The notes beneath the pieces are model-generated. The model ran no database searches and was not told the origin of the DNA. It saw nothing but the letters and a program-made list of their open reading frames with translations. This document shows positions 24,301-34,369 of a stretch of 64,000 nucleotides of DNA, piece after piece (positions within the stretch are counted from its first letter, which is position 1; every line of letters begins with the position of its first letter). This DNA comes from Paragorgia papillata (Eukaryota > Cnidaria > Anthozoa > Scleralcyonacea > Coralliidae), in contig JAWNZC010000347.1 of NCBI GenBank assembly GCA_035771165.1, forward strand, positions 1,710,501 to 1,774,500, written 5' to 3'. Position numbers and translations under genes: made by a program.

Positions 24301-24470
24301 TGCGGGTGCGCAAACCGCTGAGGAAATGATAAGACCTGATGTTGAGATATTTTCTATTGTGCAACAAAATATCTCATCGGATTCTTGCCAAAGAAGATTC
24401 CACGTTGATAATACACGTAGAGTACTATAAAGTCCATTTCTATAGCCTAGCGGTTTTTCCTTGTATAGAC
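21325..24470. other. Gene-poor spacer
   Basis: No gene recognised. Minor items are a GA/CT stretch with an inverted ctctgcgg motif at 22679-22735 and a retroelement-tail-like motif at 23646-23686 (ctgatgaaggcctgactcag ... gtcgaaagttc). Frames at 22849-23178 overlap on opposite strands and are unsupported. Confidence 0.5.
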
Positions 24471-24724
24471 TGAAAGACCAAGGTCTGTTAAGTTATATAT
24501 AGTACGACCAAGGCGGTTAAAAAGCAACATAAATTTTATGATTTAAAGAAGTCACGATTTTTGTTTGATATCTAAAGCTAGTTTAATGACTTCCAAAACG
24601 CCCCAGTATTGCTAAAATTATTGTAGTGTTTGTATTGAAGTCAATCTATTCTTAAGCAACAGTTCTCATCATTTGGTGTGTTGACGTCGTCCTATTTGTT
24701 GCCGTCGTAGATCTTAAGGTCTCC
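24471..24724. mobile_element. Inverted-repeat element, copy 2 of the 2716-3083 family
   Basis: In reverse orientation it shares ggcggttaaaaa, gaagtcacg, caacagttctcatca and gttgccgtcgtagatcttaa with copy 1. The left terminus is poorly conserved. Confidence 0.75.
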
Positions 24725-25300
24725 AATTTTTTAAATCTGGGACACTATCGAGAAAACACAGTGTCTTCTGCATTGTGTGAACTGGAAAGTGTAAACACAA
24801 GCAAAGGAAGTCGGTAAAAACTGACGAGAGATGATGAGACTAAACCTATTGTGATGTTGACACGACTTGACTATAGAGTCGACGCAAGACAGATGTGAAT
24901 ACAGATCTCAAAACGATAGAGCCTGATATAGCAGACCGTCAACGGTACATACCTCATGGCCTGCACAAACATGTAGAAAATTATAATGTTCTGCTAAAAC
25001 TGTACATTCAAGAGAATTCAATGGCAGAACTGTTTTAAAAATGTTATTTGGGTGCAAACACAAGTATACTGAGTTACAAAAATGTTAAATATAATTTTAT
25101 TAACTTCTCGTTATTTATAAGTCTAAGAACTCTTAACAATAGTAACATGATTAAAATGGTTTAAACGTATTACATGAGTCTAATCTATGTACATTTATAT
25201 ACTTAAACAAGGACTGAAATTAGATTACAAACGTCAAATTAAAAATTTTAATTACAACGGTCAAAAAAGATTTAAAACTTTAAATTTTTAGCAAAACTGG
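24725..25300. other. Spacer; nothing recognised
   Basis: AT-rich, ending at the microsatellite downstream of ENDOV. Confidence 0.4.
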
Positions 25301-26025
25301 ATTCTACTGTACTGTACTGTACTGTACTTTACTTTACTGTGCTTTGCTGTACTGTAAGTGTACTGTACTGTACTGTACTGTAAGTGTACTGTACTGTGCT
25401 GTACTGTGCTGTGCTGTACTGTGTTGTACTGTGCTGTGCTGTACTGTGTTGTACTGTACTGTGTTGTGCTTTGCTGTGCTGTACTGTACTGTGTTGTGCT
25501 TTGCTGTGCTGTACTGTACTGTGTTTTACTGTACTGTGTTGTACTGTACTGTGTTGTACTGTACTGTGCTGTACTGTGTTGTGCTGTGTTGTACTGTACT
25601 GTACTGTGTTGTGCTTTGCTGTACTGTACTGTGTCGTGCTTTGCTGTGCTGTACTGTACTGTGTTGTACTGTACTGTGTTGTACTGTACTGTGCTGTACT
25701 GTGCTGTGATGTACTGTGTTGTACTGTACTGTACTGTGTTGTGCTTTGCTGTGCTGTACTGTACTGTGTTGTGCTTTGCTGTGCTGTACTGTGTTGTACT
25801 GTACTGTGTTGTGTTGTACTGTACTGTGCTGTACTGTACTGTGCTGTACTGTGTTGTGCTGTGCTGTACTGTACTGTGTTGTACTGTACTGTGTTGTGCT
25901 TTGCTGTGCTGAACTGTACTGTACTGTGTTGTGCTTTGCTGTACTGTGTTGTACTGTACTGTACTGTGCTTTGCTGTACTGTGCTGTGTTGTACTGTACT
26001 GTGCTGTACTGTACTGTACTTACTG
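25301..26025. repeat. (CTGTA)n / (CTGTG)n microsatellite, about 725 bp
   Basis: Pentanucleotides CTGTA, CTGTG, TTGTG and TTGCT without other sequence. It starts about 145 bp beyond the ENDOV stop codon and may lie in that gene's 3' UTR. The open frames here (Cys/Leu/Tyr/Val-rich, and Gln/Ser/Thr-rich on the other strand) are artefacts. Confidence 0.97.
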
Positions 26026-26170
26026 TCCTTACTGTCTGTTGTGTCGTGCTGCGCTGCACTGTGTTGTTTTGCTGTGTTGCATGTAGACTGTACGAAGTGG
26101 GAGGAACAGTTGCACGATGTCTTCCTTTCTGTACTAACAAGATCATAACCCCGCCATCCTTTTCCTGTTC

Positions 26171-29100
26171 TTAAAGTAAGGAACACCACGTCCACAAACT
26201 TTCATTTAATTCCTCAGAGACAATACTGATTTCCTCATTCTTCGCCTCTCCCCGGAATTCTTGACAGGAACAAGTTTTCAACAAGTTCTCGTAACGTAAG
26301 CGAAGAAACTCTCGAGATCGCATGTCTGCCTGAAACCAAACACATAAAAGAAAATAAATAAACCCTGGCACTTGGGAAATTGCAGATAAAAAAAACAACA
26401 AACTGGCTCACGTCAACCAGGAGATCTTCAAGGTTTCAAACAAATCTCTTCTCGAGTCCTCTCATTACAAGAAAGAAAGTTGGGTTTTTTTCACGATAAA
26501 GATGATATTGTCATGTACATTTAACAAATAGATTCCATTTTGCCGTTGTCCGTTCAGTTATAGATACACAGATGACGTCACAACGTGGTAAGAACAAAAA
26601 AGTGGCCCACGAGATGCAGTCGAGTGGGTCACTGATGTTCTTACCACGTTGTTACGTCTTCTGTGCATCTATAACTGAACAGACAACAAAAAAATGGAAT
26701 CTATTTGTTTTATACAATAAAAAATTTAAAGGTTTTAACCGAAACTCTTGCCGGATTTTTGGGCATGAAGAAGGAAAAAAGCAAGTCAGCTGACGTGATC
26801 TGACGTGTCCATGTGTCTGTCCTCTGATAGATCATGGCCAACAACCAATGAAAACACGCATAGCAACCAGGGTATTGTATAATGAAAGATAACCACGCCT
26901 AGTAACCACGCCTAGTAGAACTGGGTCCGTAAACTGGAAACTTCACGAACTAAGTTGAAGAGGACAAAGCTTATACTTGTAACATCTTGATAGCCCAGTG
27001 AAGTGCTCTGACTAGTGCTTGACATCTGTGGAGTAATATAAAAATCAATGCGAAACCAGATGTACTATACTTCCGACAGCGGAGCGCTGCGTCACTGCTT
27101 CGTCGCAAAAGTTGATAAGAAAGTGTGTTCGGAAACCGATGTGAACGAAAGCAACGAAATAGAGCTTGATTTAACTTTTTGCCCGGAGTTAGCGCTCCAG
27201 ACACAGTATCTACTGCACTGTACTGCACTCTACTCCACTCCACTCTACTCCACTCCAGTCTACTCTACTCTACTCCACTCCACTCCACTCCACTCCACTC
27301 TACTCCACTCCACTCCACTCCACTCCACTCTACTCTACTCTACTCTACTCTACTCTACTCTACTCTACTCTACTCTACTCTACTCTACTTCCACTCTACT
27401 GCACTCCACTGCACTCTACTCCACTCCACTCAACTGCACTCCACTCCGCTCCACTCCACTCTACTCTACTCCACTCCACTCCACTCTACTCTACTCTACT
27501 CTACTCCACTCTACTCCACTCTAATGCACTCCACTCTAATGCACTCCACTCTAATGCACTTGGTCTCCACTCTACTCTACTCCATGTACTCTACTATAAT
27601 GTACGTTTCTCCTTGACGAAGGGCCTTCGCTCGAAACGTTAGACTACTAACTTAATGTACTGTACTGTGTCCATACCTGTCTGATAGGTTCAGGTACACG
27701 ATGCCTGCAACAAATGTGGCTCAACCTTAATGCTGTCTTCAAGGTAATCTTGTGGCCAATAGAAATATAGACTGGATTCTTTGACGTATCTGTACTTCGT
27801 AACGCCTACATACCCACATAAAATATAACAATTATAAACTGGTTAAGCAATGTATAACAAGTGGCTGCAAGCGTAATTAAGTACGCTGGTTTCTCACTCT
27901 AAGGCAGAATCAACATGCAACAGTATTCTGCAGTTAAAGGGAAATAGCACTAAAAATTAAGTTTGTCTAATTTGAAAGAACTCATAAAATTGTAATAGAA
28001 CATCCTTTACAACTTTTTCGTATCTCTCTTCGTTTTCAAGATATTTCAATTTGTTTGATATGTAAATGAGATGGTCTCTGACGTCAGGTGTGGGGTAAAA
28101 TATTTTCACATCTAGCAAAACGAGTTATATCTCTAAGTTTGTTCAGCGAAATCATTTGAAACTGTGCACATAAAAACTCCTTGCGACGCTGAACATTTCA
28201 TGTTAGATCTATGTAAGTGATTTTGCTCTGTATGAAAATATTCTGACGTCAGAGACCATCTCATTTATATATCAAACAAATTGAAATATCCTGAAAACGC
28301 AGAAAGATACGAAAAAGTTGTAAAGGATCTTCAATTACAATTTTATGAGTTCTTTCAAAACAAACTTAATTTTTATTGCCAATCCCCTTTAAAGAAGGTT
28401 GCTTACGGCTCCTAAGATTGCACCTGAGTTTCCAACAAGAAGAAAATGGTCTCCAGCTTTTTTCAGCTCATTTATCTAAAAAACACATTCCATTTTTATG
28501 TTATATTCGCAATGATTTTTTTTGCCAGTAACCCATTATTTTTTTATGGAAAATAAAAATTAATCGTACTGTAGTATGAAGTTTCAGTAATAAACTTCAA
28601 TTTCCCAAAATTGTAATCTTCAAACTTGGGACAGTAATTACACAGTGACGTATTGATCTTGAAAGAGATTACTGTATACCTTTTGCACATGTTCAGTGTT
28701 TTTTTCAATGCCATCAACTTGGAACAACGTTTTGCCAACTCCAATCGTACACATATCAGTGACTACTCCAAGGTGACTTGCAAGGCCAAACCCTTCATGA
28801 AATATATAATTTTATGTAACGTGTGCTGTTTTGAGTACTGCAAATCTATATTGTAGTGTACAGTACATGTACTAGTGTAATATGACTAATTATAAGTAAT
28901 AGCATAAAAAGAGGTGTATTAGCTATTACGCCCTGCTCGATGACCCAAATCGAGCAGGACGTTTAATAGCTAATGCACCTCTTTTTATGCTATTCCTTTG
29001 TAATATCATGTTTGCGGGAATTTCTTTTGTTTGCGGGAATTTCTTTTATTGTCACCTCCATTGACGTCAAACCGGGTAAGATTAGTTCTAATCAGACCTG

Positions 29101-31116
29101 GTTTGACATCAACGGAGGTAGGATTAGTAAAAATGAATATAATGAGGTATATTAGTTGTTAATGGACCTGTGAGAACAAAAGAAATCCCCGCAAACAAGA
29201 GTAAAATACCTCTTGGATGCAACATGCCATTACCATCAACAAAAATGACCTTAAAGATAATAAAACAATAATTATAGACAGAAAGAAGACCAAAATATTA
29301 ATTTATAATTTGCTATCCAAGGCTTTCCCCCAGAGCTAAAATTTTGGACAAGAAAAAGTTAATTACATAACAAACTTTTAGTCATAATTAAATGAGCATG
29401 ATACATTTAAATACCTCTGGTAGATATTTTGGTTCATTTTTCTTCAGTTTAGATATGAGATCCTCTAGAAAAGAAACTTCTCTAAATGCTAGGAACTCTG
29501 GGATGTAAGGAGATGTCAAATGAACAAAGTCATAATCTTCGTAAACGACCTGTGAATGGAAACGGATGAAAACCCAGCTTTTTGTAAGTTTCTGCATGTG
29601 AGTACCGGTACATTGTATAATTTTTCATGTCTGGTGATAGTGAGAGTAAAATTGTCTGCTATTAGCCAGAATAAAATACTAAGGGGCTAATTCAATAGTG
29701 AAAGGGCTAACTTAGATTGAGATCTTCACTCAGGACTACTGCAAGTTACCCATCGAGGGATTGTGATAAAGCGTTTGCAAGTTGCTTAATGAATCTGCCA
29801 ATCAAAATTGCAAGTTGTAAAGACAGTTGACGTACTGTGTAAATTATATCTTACACACTATTCACATAATATCTGAGTTAGGTCTTCACTCAATCACCTG
29901 GCATTAGCTAGACATGTAAAATTCTATTAGCAGTAAGTAACCCATTACTGCATAAGATGTCTGAGTGTTCTCTTTGGTGAACATACTGTAATTGTATGGT
30001 ATTAGACAAAACAATAAAGAGGCTGTTGACAAGGGACTTAATGTTGACAAACCCTGCAAACAGAGGTAGGGGGAAATCTCTAGCTTTAAGTTTTTTATTG
30101 AGGGGGTGAGGGGCTAGGGGCTAGGCTGGTGGTCTTTCAGAATGAGAAAGAATTAAGGATTATGGGGTGGATGACAATGTTATAGTTTGAAATTTATACT
30201 GTAGTTCTAACCATTGGACAAGGGCTACTGAAACTATTTTGAAAAAAATGTGAATATCACACCTCAAGTTCTGGATATGAAAGAATGACTAAGGCAGCAC
30301 AAGCATGTTTGTCATCACCTTTGACAAATGAAATATCAACACCACCAATAAAATGCAGCTGACATTGATCAGTTTCATTGCATTCTTTCATACGCCAAGA
30401 AGCAACATCTTCTGTGACAAGTTGCTTCTTCAACTCGCATTGTTCCCTAGTACAAAAATTAGACAATGTTTAACTTGAATAATATAATAATTGTTTAGAA
30501 CTTCAAGCAACATTGTCTTGAATATAAAATTACTGGTTGGTGTCAGAGGTTTTCAGAGACAAGGTGCTGCATAGGTGTATGGGCAAAATATGTGTGGGTG
30601 GGGTGGCTGAACATAACTTGCATCATAAATATATATCAAATCATACACATGATGTCATACATGCAATGTCATACACGTGATGTCATGTATGTGATGTCAT
30701 ATATGTGACATATATATATATGGCGTTGTATATGTGACATCATAGATGTGACATCATATATGACATCATACATGTGGCATCATACATGTGACGTCATACA
30801 TGTGACGTCATGCATGTGACGCCATTTTGCGAGATTATCCCTAAAAAGTAAAGAACACGAAGTTCCATCATTGTAAACTAGTAAAAATTTGTTAAAATAT
30901 ACACTTTTCGTTAAAATATGGCCAATAGGAAGGTACTAAACCACTAAATTACAAATAGAGGAAAGTAAAGGTGTACCCTATAGGCGTATACACAAATATT
31001 ATATCAATATTGAACATGAAATTATTTTTAATATATTGGGGATTTTAAAATATCAAGATTTTGCTTCGTCACCTTATCCATTGCTGTTTAACTTGGTTGA
31101 GTTCATCTTCGTCCAT
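26171..31116 (-). CDS. ENDOV: Endonuclease V, complete, 8 exons, 290 aa
   Basis: Metal-dependent nuclease; in animals it cleaves RNA one phosphodiester 3' of inosine. Minus-strand coding exons: 31116-31073, 30446-30263, 29549-29415, 29249-29210, 28792-28680, 28475-28407, 27805-27677, 26329-26171, all joining in frame at GT-AG sites. Catalytic residues are present: Asp52 in GGVDISFVKG, Glu100 in PYIPEFLAFRE (the substrate wedge), and Asp126 in VDGNGMLHPRG; Lys155 lies in GVGKTLF. The three acidic positions number the same as in the human protein. The C terminus continues through LVGNSGAILGA, ISIGHKITL and VPEPIRQADMRSRE. The start is the only ATG in the first exon consistent with the frame. 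Exon 4 is only 40 nt and carries Asp126. Head-to-head with DNAL4, 254 bp between ATGs. Introns hold several foldback elements. Confidence 0.96.
26523..26709. mobile_element. Foldback element, about 187 bp, ENDOV intron 7
   Basis: aacaaatagattccatttt, cagttatagatacacaga and aacgtggtaagaac are mirrored on the right. The frame 26572-26793 within it is not a gene. Confidence 0.85.
27190..27600. repeat. (CTCTA)n / (CTCCA)n microsatellite, ENDOV intron 7
   Basis: About 400 bp of five-base CTCTA and CTCCA units. The same type of tract lies in PSMD12 intron 8. It is followed at 27612 by the gacgaagggccttcgctcga retroelement-tail motif. Confidence 0.95.
27934..28393. mobile_element. 460-bp foldback family, full copy in ENDOV intron 6
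   Basis: Ends are ttaaagggaaatagcac and, inverted, gccaatcccctttaa. Arms carry attaagtttgtctaatttga and gagatggtctctgacgtcag. The element ends 13 bp from the exon 6 splice donor. Other copies are at 18524, 41107 and, diverged, 56156. Confidence 0.9.
28898..28995. mobile_element. 98-bp palindrome, ENDOV intron 4
   Basis: aatagcataaaaagaggtgt and attagctatta are mirrored by taatagctaat and cacctctttttatgctatt, with a ctgctcgat/atcgagcag centre. Confidence 0.85.
29009..29197. mobile_element. Foldback element, about 190 bp, ENDOV intron 4
   Basis: tgtttgcgggaatttctttt at the left is mirrored by aaaagaaatccccgcaaaca at the right. An inner pair is acctccattgacgtcaaacc / ggtttgacatcaacggaggt. The right end is 12 bp from the 40-nt catalytic exon. 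Confidence 0.8.
30645..30832. repeat. TGACRTCA-rich tandem repeat, ENDOV intron 1
   Basis: About a dozen units of roughly 14 bp built on tgacatcata, tgacgtcatacatg and atgtcatacatg. Two units contain the exact CRE/ATF palindrome TGACGTCA (about 30788-30810). It lies about 240-430 bp from exon 1. Confidence 0.8.
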
Positions 31117-31370
31117 TACATCGTCCTTTATGTATTGAAAAACAAAAACAACAACAACACTCCCACGACATAGTAATGTGGATTACTTAAAGTACTTCTG
31201 CACGATTCAAATCAGTGCACACTGACCTACATAAGTCGCGGGAGCAGCTATCGCCATGACAACACTGCCACGCCATCTTGGAAATGCAAACAACAGCAAG
31301 CTAGAAAAGCAAAACCCTTGCAGATCTAGGGCAGTTTTTCTCTGGAAAATCACTCAATTTTGGATGAGTA
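31117..31370. promoter_or_regulatory. Shared bidirectional promoter of ENDOV and DNAL4
   Basis: Only 254 bp separate the divergent start codons, so both core promoters and 5' UTRs lie here. No TATA box is visible. A consensus X-box (31250-31263) and a YY1-like cgccatcttgg (31271-31281) stand near the middle. Confidence 0.8.
31250..31263 (+). promoter_or_regulatory. RFX X-box, ATCGCC-AT-GACAAC
   Basis: Fits the X-box consensus RYYNYY-N(1-3)-RRNRAC at every constrained position, 107 bp before the DNAL4 ATG. RFX factors drive ciliary genes through this site, and DNAL4 is an axonemal dynein light chain. Confidence 0.6.
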
Positions 31371-33348
31371 ATGGGTGAAACTGTAGAAGGTGCTGCTGCT
31401 GGAACGGACAGTGGAGGTTATGACTACAAACGCTTACACAGTTATCCGCTAATAAGGGTGAGGAACTTCAACTTTTGATAAAATATTCTGTTAGTATACT
31501 GTATATTAAAGTATTTCTGCAAGTATTTTGTCCATTGTCCTATATTGTCTATCTTTTGATCTTTAAGACATGAAAACACCAAAAAATGGACATCTATGTC
31601 ATGCATTTTTGATAGAAATTGAACACATTTCTTGCAGAAAGCAATAAAATCAAAAAATTTTTGGATAACAGACATTACATGATGATGATTTTTTAAAATA
31701 TTTTTTAGCATTCTGATATGAATGAAGAAATGAGGACAGAAGCAATGGAGTTATGTGTAACAGCTTGTGAAAAGTTTTCAACCAATAATGAGGTTGGGCC
31801 TGTTTTTATAAAGCCAGATTGTATTATTGGCTGTAAGCTAGCTTGGTTACTGGTAGCACTCTCCTTCGCAGAGGATTTCTCGCAGCTCTTGAGATGAGCA
31901 TAGATTGTTTATGATCAGGAAGCATGGGCTTGCTAATGGAGAGTGACACTAGGCTTGATTCCAGCCATTGTGAGCCCACCATGACACTTACAACAACTGG
32001 AATCAGGCCTACCATAATCCTCTGTACGCATCTCAGAACATCCCTGTAGAACTCCTGTAGCCTATAAGCCAGAACACCTCTGTAAAGCCCTAATAAAACA
32101 AGAACACAAGTCATCGCAAGTTGGCAGTCAGAATTTCTGTGGCGGTCGTTCGAACACCCAAATTGACAAAATAAAGGTTTCATGAGTGTTTTAAACAAGT
32201 TTTAACTTTGTCACCATACATAATATTTTTGGGAAATTATTCAGAGCGACTGGCTGAGATAGCGAGACTGCTAACTTGCGATGACTTGCGTTCTCGTTTG
32301 ATTCGGGCTTTATACCTGTAAGGATTAGGAAGCCTCTGCAGAAGAGTACTAGTAGTTAAATTAACTTTAGATCACAACCTCTATTTATACAACAACTGGA
32401 CAGTTGTATGCTAACTTTGCACACTTGTCAACTATGCATCAGTCAATTCCAGCATTGCCCACCCCCCCTGGGCTGACCCCCCGGCATTTGTAATTTTTTT
32501 AATGCAAATGCCCTGGGGTTGGGCAAAAAAGACACTACAATGCCCCACCCGGGGCAAAAAAATGGATGACAAATGCCCTGCCAATCGGTTACAGAATCTT
32601 CACTTTTCCCCCAAAAAACAATCCATTTCAAAGCTATTTGCATATACATACACATACGTTTGAATCAATTAGGAGCGGCAGATTGTACAAAGCGTGTGTA
32701 GCAGCAACCACAATCCTCTTTGGTCATGACAAATGCCTGGCCCAATGCCCAGGGGTGTGTCTCCCTCATACAATTCCAGCTAGCAGGCCAAGATGACTGT
32801 ATGTTTAACTTAATTTAAATATGAGACTTCCAATGATGTATGGAAGAACATTTTTGAGCAAACCATGCAAAAATCAGTGAATTCCAATCTCTACATCTGA
32901 AACACAATTAATTCCAGTGCAAAAAGTGAAACAATATTTGCATTATGATTTATGCCACATTCCAGCTGCTTTTTACAGAATCAACATTTCTATAGCCATA
33001 ACATAATGGTTCACACCCGGTGTGTTGGTGATTCATGATAACTCTTTGAATCACATGGCCTCACATGCCAGTGAATAAACCACATGAGCAAACTAAAAGA
33101 GTAAGATGTCAATTTACATAATTATGTCTAGACATGCACTACTGGCTGATATACTTCTTTCTGTAACTCTGATCTTTCCATAGGCTGCAGCAAAAATGAT
33201 CAAGGACAGTTTAGACAAGAAATTTGGATCATCGTGGCATGCAGTTGTTGGAGAAGGATATGGCTTTGAGATCACACACGAGGTTAAAAACCTACTGTAC
33301 TTATTTTTTGCTGGAACAACTGCCATACTAGTATGGAAGTCATCATAA
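31371..33348 (+). CDS. DNAL4: Axonemal dynein light chain 4 (LC8 superfamily), complete, 3 exons, 111 aa
   Basis: Small LC8-like light chain of ciliary outer-arm dynein. Exons 31371-31457, 31709-31792 and 33184-33348 join in phase 0 with clean GT-AG sites. The protein reads YKRLHSYPLIRHSDMNEEMR, ELCVTACEKFSTNNE, KMIKDSLDKKFGSSWHAVVG, EGYGFEITHEVKNLLYLFF and ends VWKSS. This follows human DNAL4 (105 aa) almost residue for residue; the only notable difference is a longer Gly/Ala-rich N-terminal segment. An overlapping ATG four codons earlier in another frame runs into a stop at once, so 31371 is the start. Head-to-head with ENDOV; a consensus X-box in the shared promoter suggests RFX control. 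The neighbour downstream, the TMEM130-like gene, is convergent. Confidence 0.97.
31793..33183. other. DNAL4 intron 2 with a repeat segment
   Basis: At 32440-32780 a low-complexity repeat carries ggcatttgtaatttttttaa and ccctggggttgggc; a related copy lies at about 49460-49545. Frames at 31824-32198 and 32443-32796 are unsupported. Confidence 0.6.
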
Positions 33349-33772
33349 CTAACATCTTCATACACTCGAATAGAAAACCTGGCATAGAGAATCAGCAGCA
33401 TATCATCTTTGCTGTACATTTCTAAGTTTTCTGTTTAATTTTTAAGTACTGTACATAATATATTATTTCCCACAACATACCATGTGAATATTTTAGTGTA
33501 ATTGATGTTAGATGAAAAAAATAAATTGTTACTTTGTGAAAATAAATAAATTTGTACCAAATATACACTTGCCTTTATTAATTTCTTCTTAATTCTGACT
33601 ACAGTTTCTATATTACTTGTTTTTATATTAAATTTGTGCAACAGTAAATTAATTATACCAATTCTATTTCACAATAAGAAATTTACCTACACATTTCTGG
33701 CAAACAGGACATTTAGATTTTGGAGTCAAATTACATAAAGAAACTGAATTACATGCAAGCCATATCCACAAT

Positions 33773-34299
33773 TACCATAGTTGACCAGGTAAGCACTAGG
33801 GGTGGCACTCCCTTTTACCCCCATGATCCTTCACATGCCCCTGTTATTCTGGTAAGCATCCATCTTCGAGCAAGTGCCCACCCCCATGTTTAAGGAAAAA
33901 GTAATTTTTCCAGGCTACATGTATTTTTAAACATTCTCTCAGTACAACTGACCATGTCTTCACAGAGGTCTGCCTCCTATTAACCTATGAGAATTAATGT
34001 ATTTTGACCCTCAAACTGGATATATTATTATATTAAATATATTTAGACTCTTATACCATATGAATGTGTGTTTTTAAATTCATATTTTGTAATATAGTTT
34101 TGTTTATTTCAATATTAATTATGAGTATTTAAAAATGGTTTTGTTTGTCTTCATAAATTCAAAGTGTTGTTTTGACTTATACATGTAAAATTGTTTATTT
34201 GCACATAAGGCAAATTTTGCTCGTGTAAGCCACCCCCTTCTTTTGACAAAAATTAAAACATTGTGAGGGCTGGATGCTTACCTGGTCAACTATGGTACT
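33773..34299. mobile_element. TIR element, about 525 bp, between DNAL4 and the TMEM130-like gene
   Basis: The left end ccatagttgaccaggtaagc and the right end gcttacctggtcaactatgg are exact complements, each bounded by TA, consistent with TA target duplication. No transposase frame. Confidence 0.85.
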
Positions 34300-34369
34300 T
34301 TATTTATCTCATAGTTTTGATACAAAACCATTTTGCCTAGTGACACCCTTGTCAATAATTACCCCATAT

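Noticed and set aside
25301..26025. CRISPR-like array or other direct-repeat defence locus
   Set aside because: Simple pentanucleotide microsatellite without spacers, in a eukaryotic genome; none of the tandem arrays in the window has a repeat-spacer layout.
25329..26195. Six long overlapping frames of Gln/Ser/Thr/Val/Tyr or Cys/Leu/Tyr
   Set aside because: All are readings of the (CTGTA)n tract.
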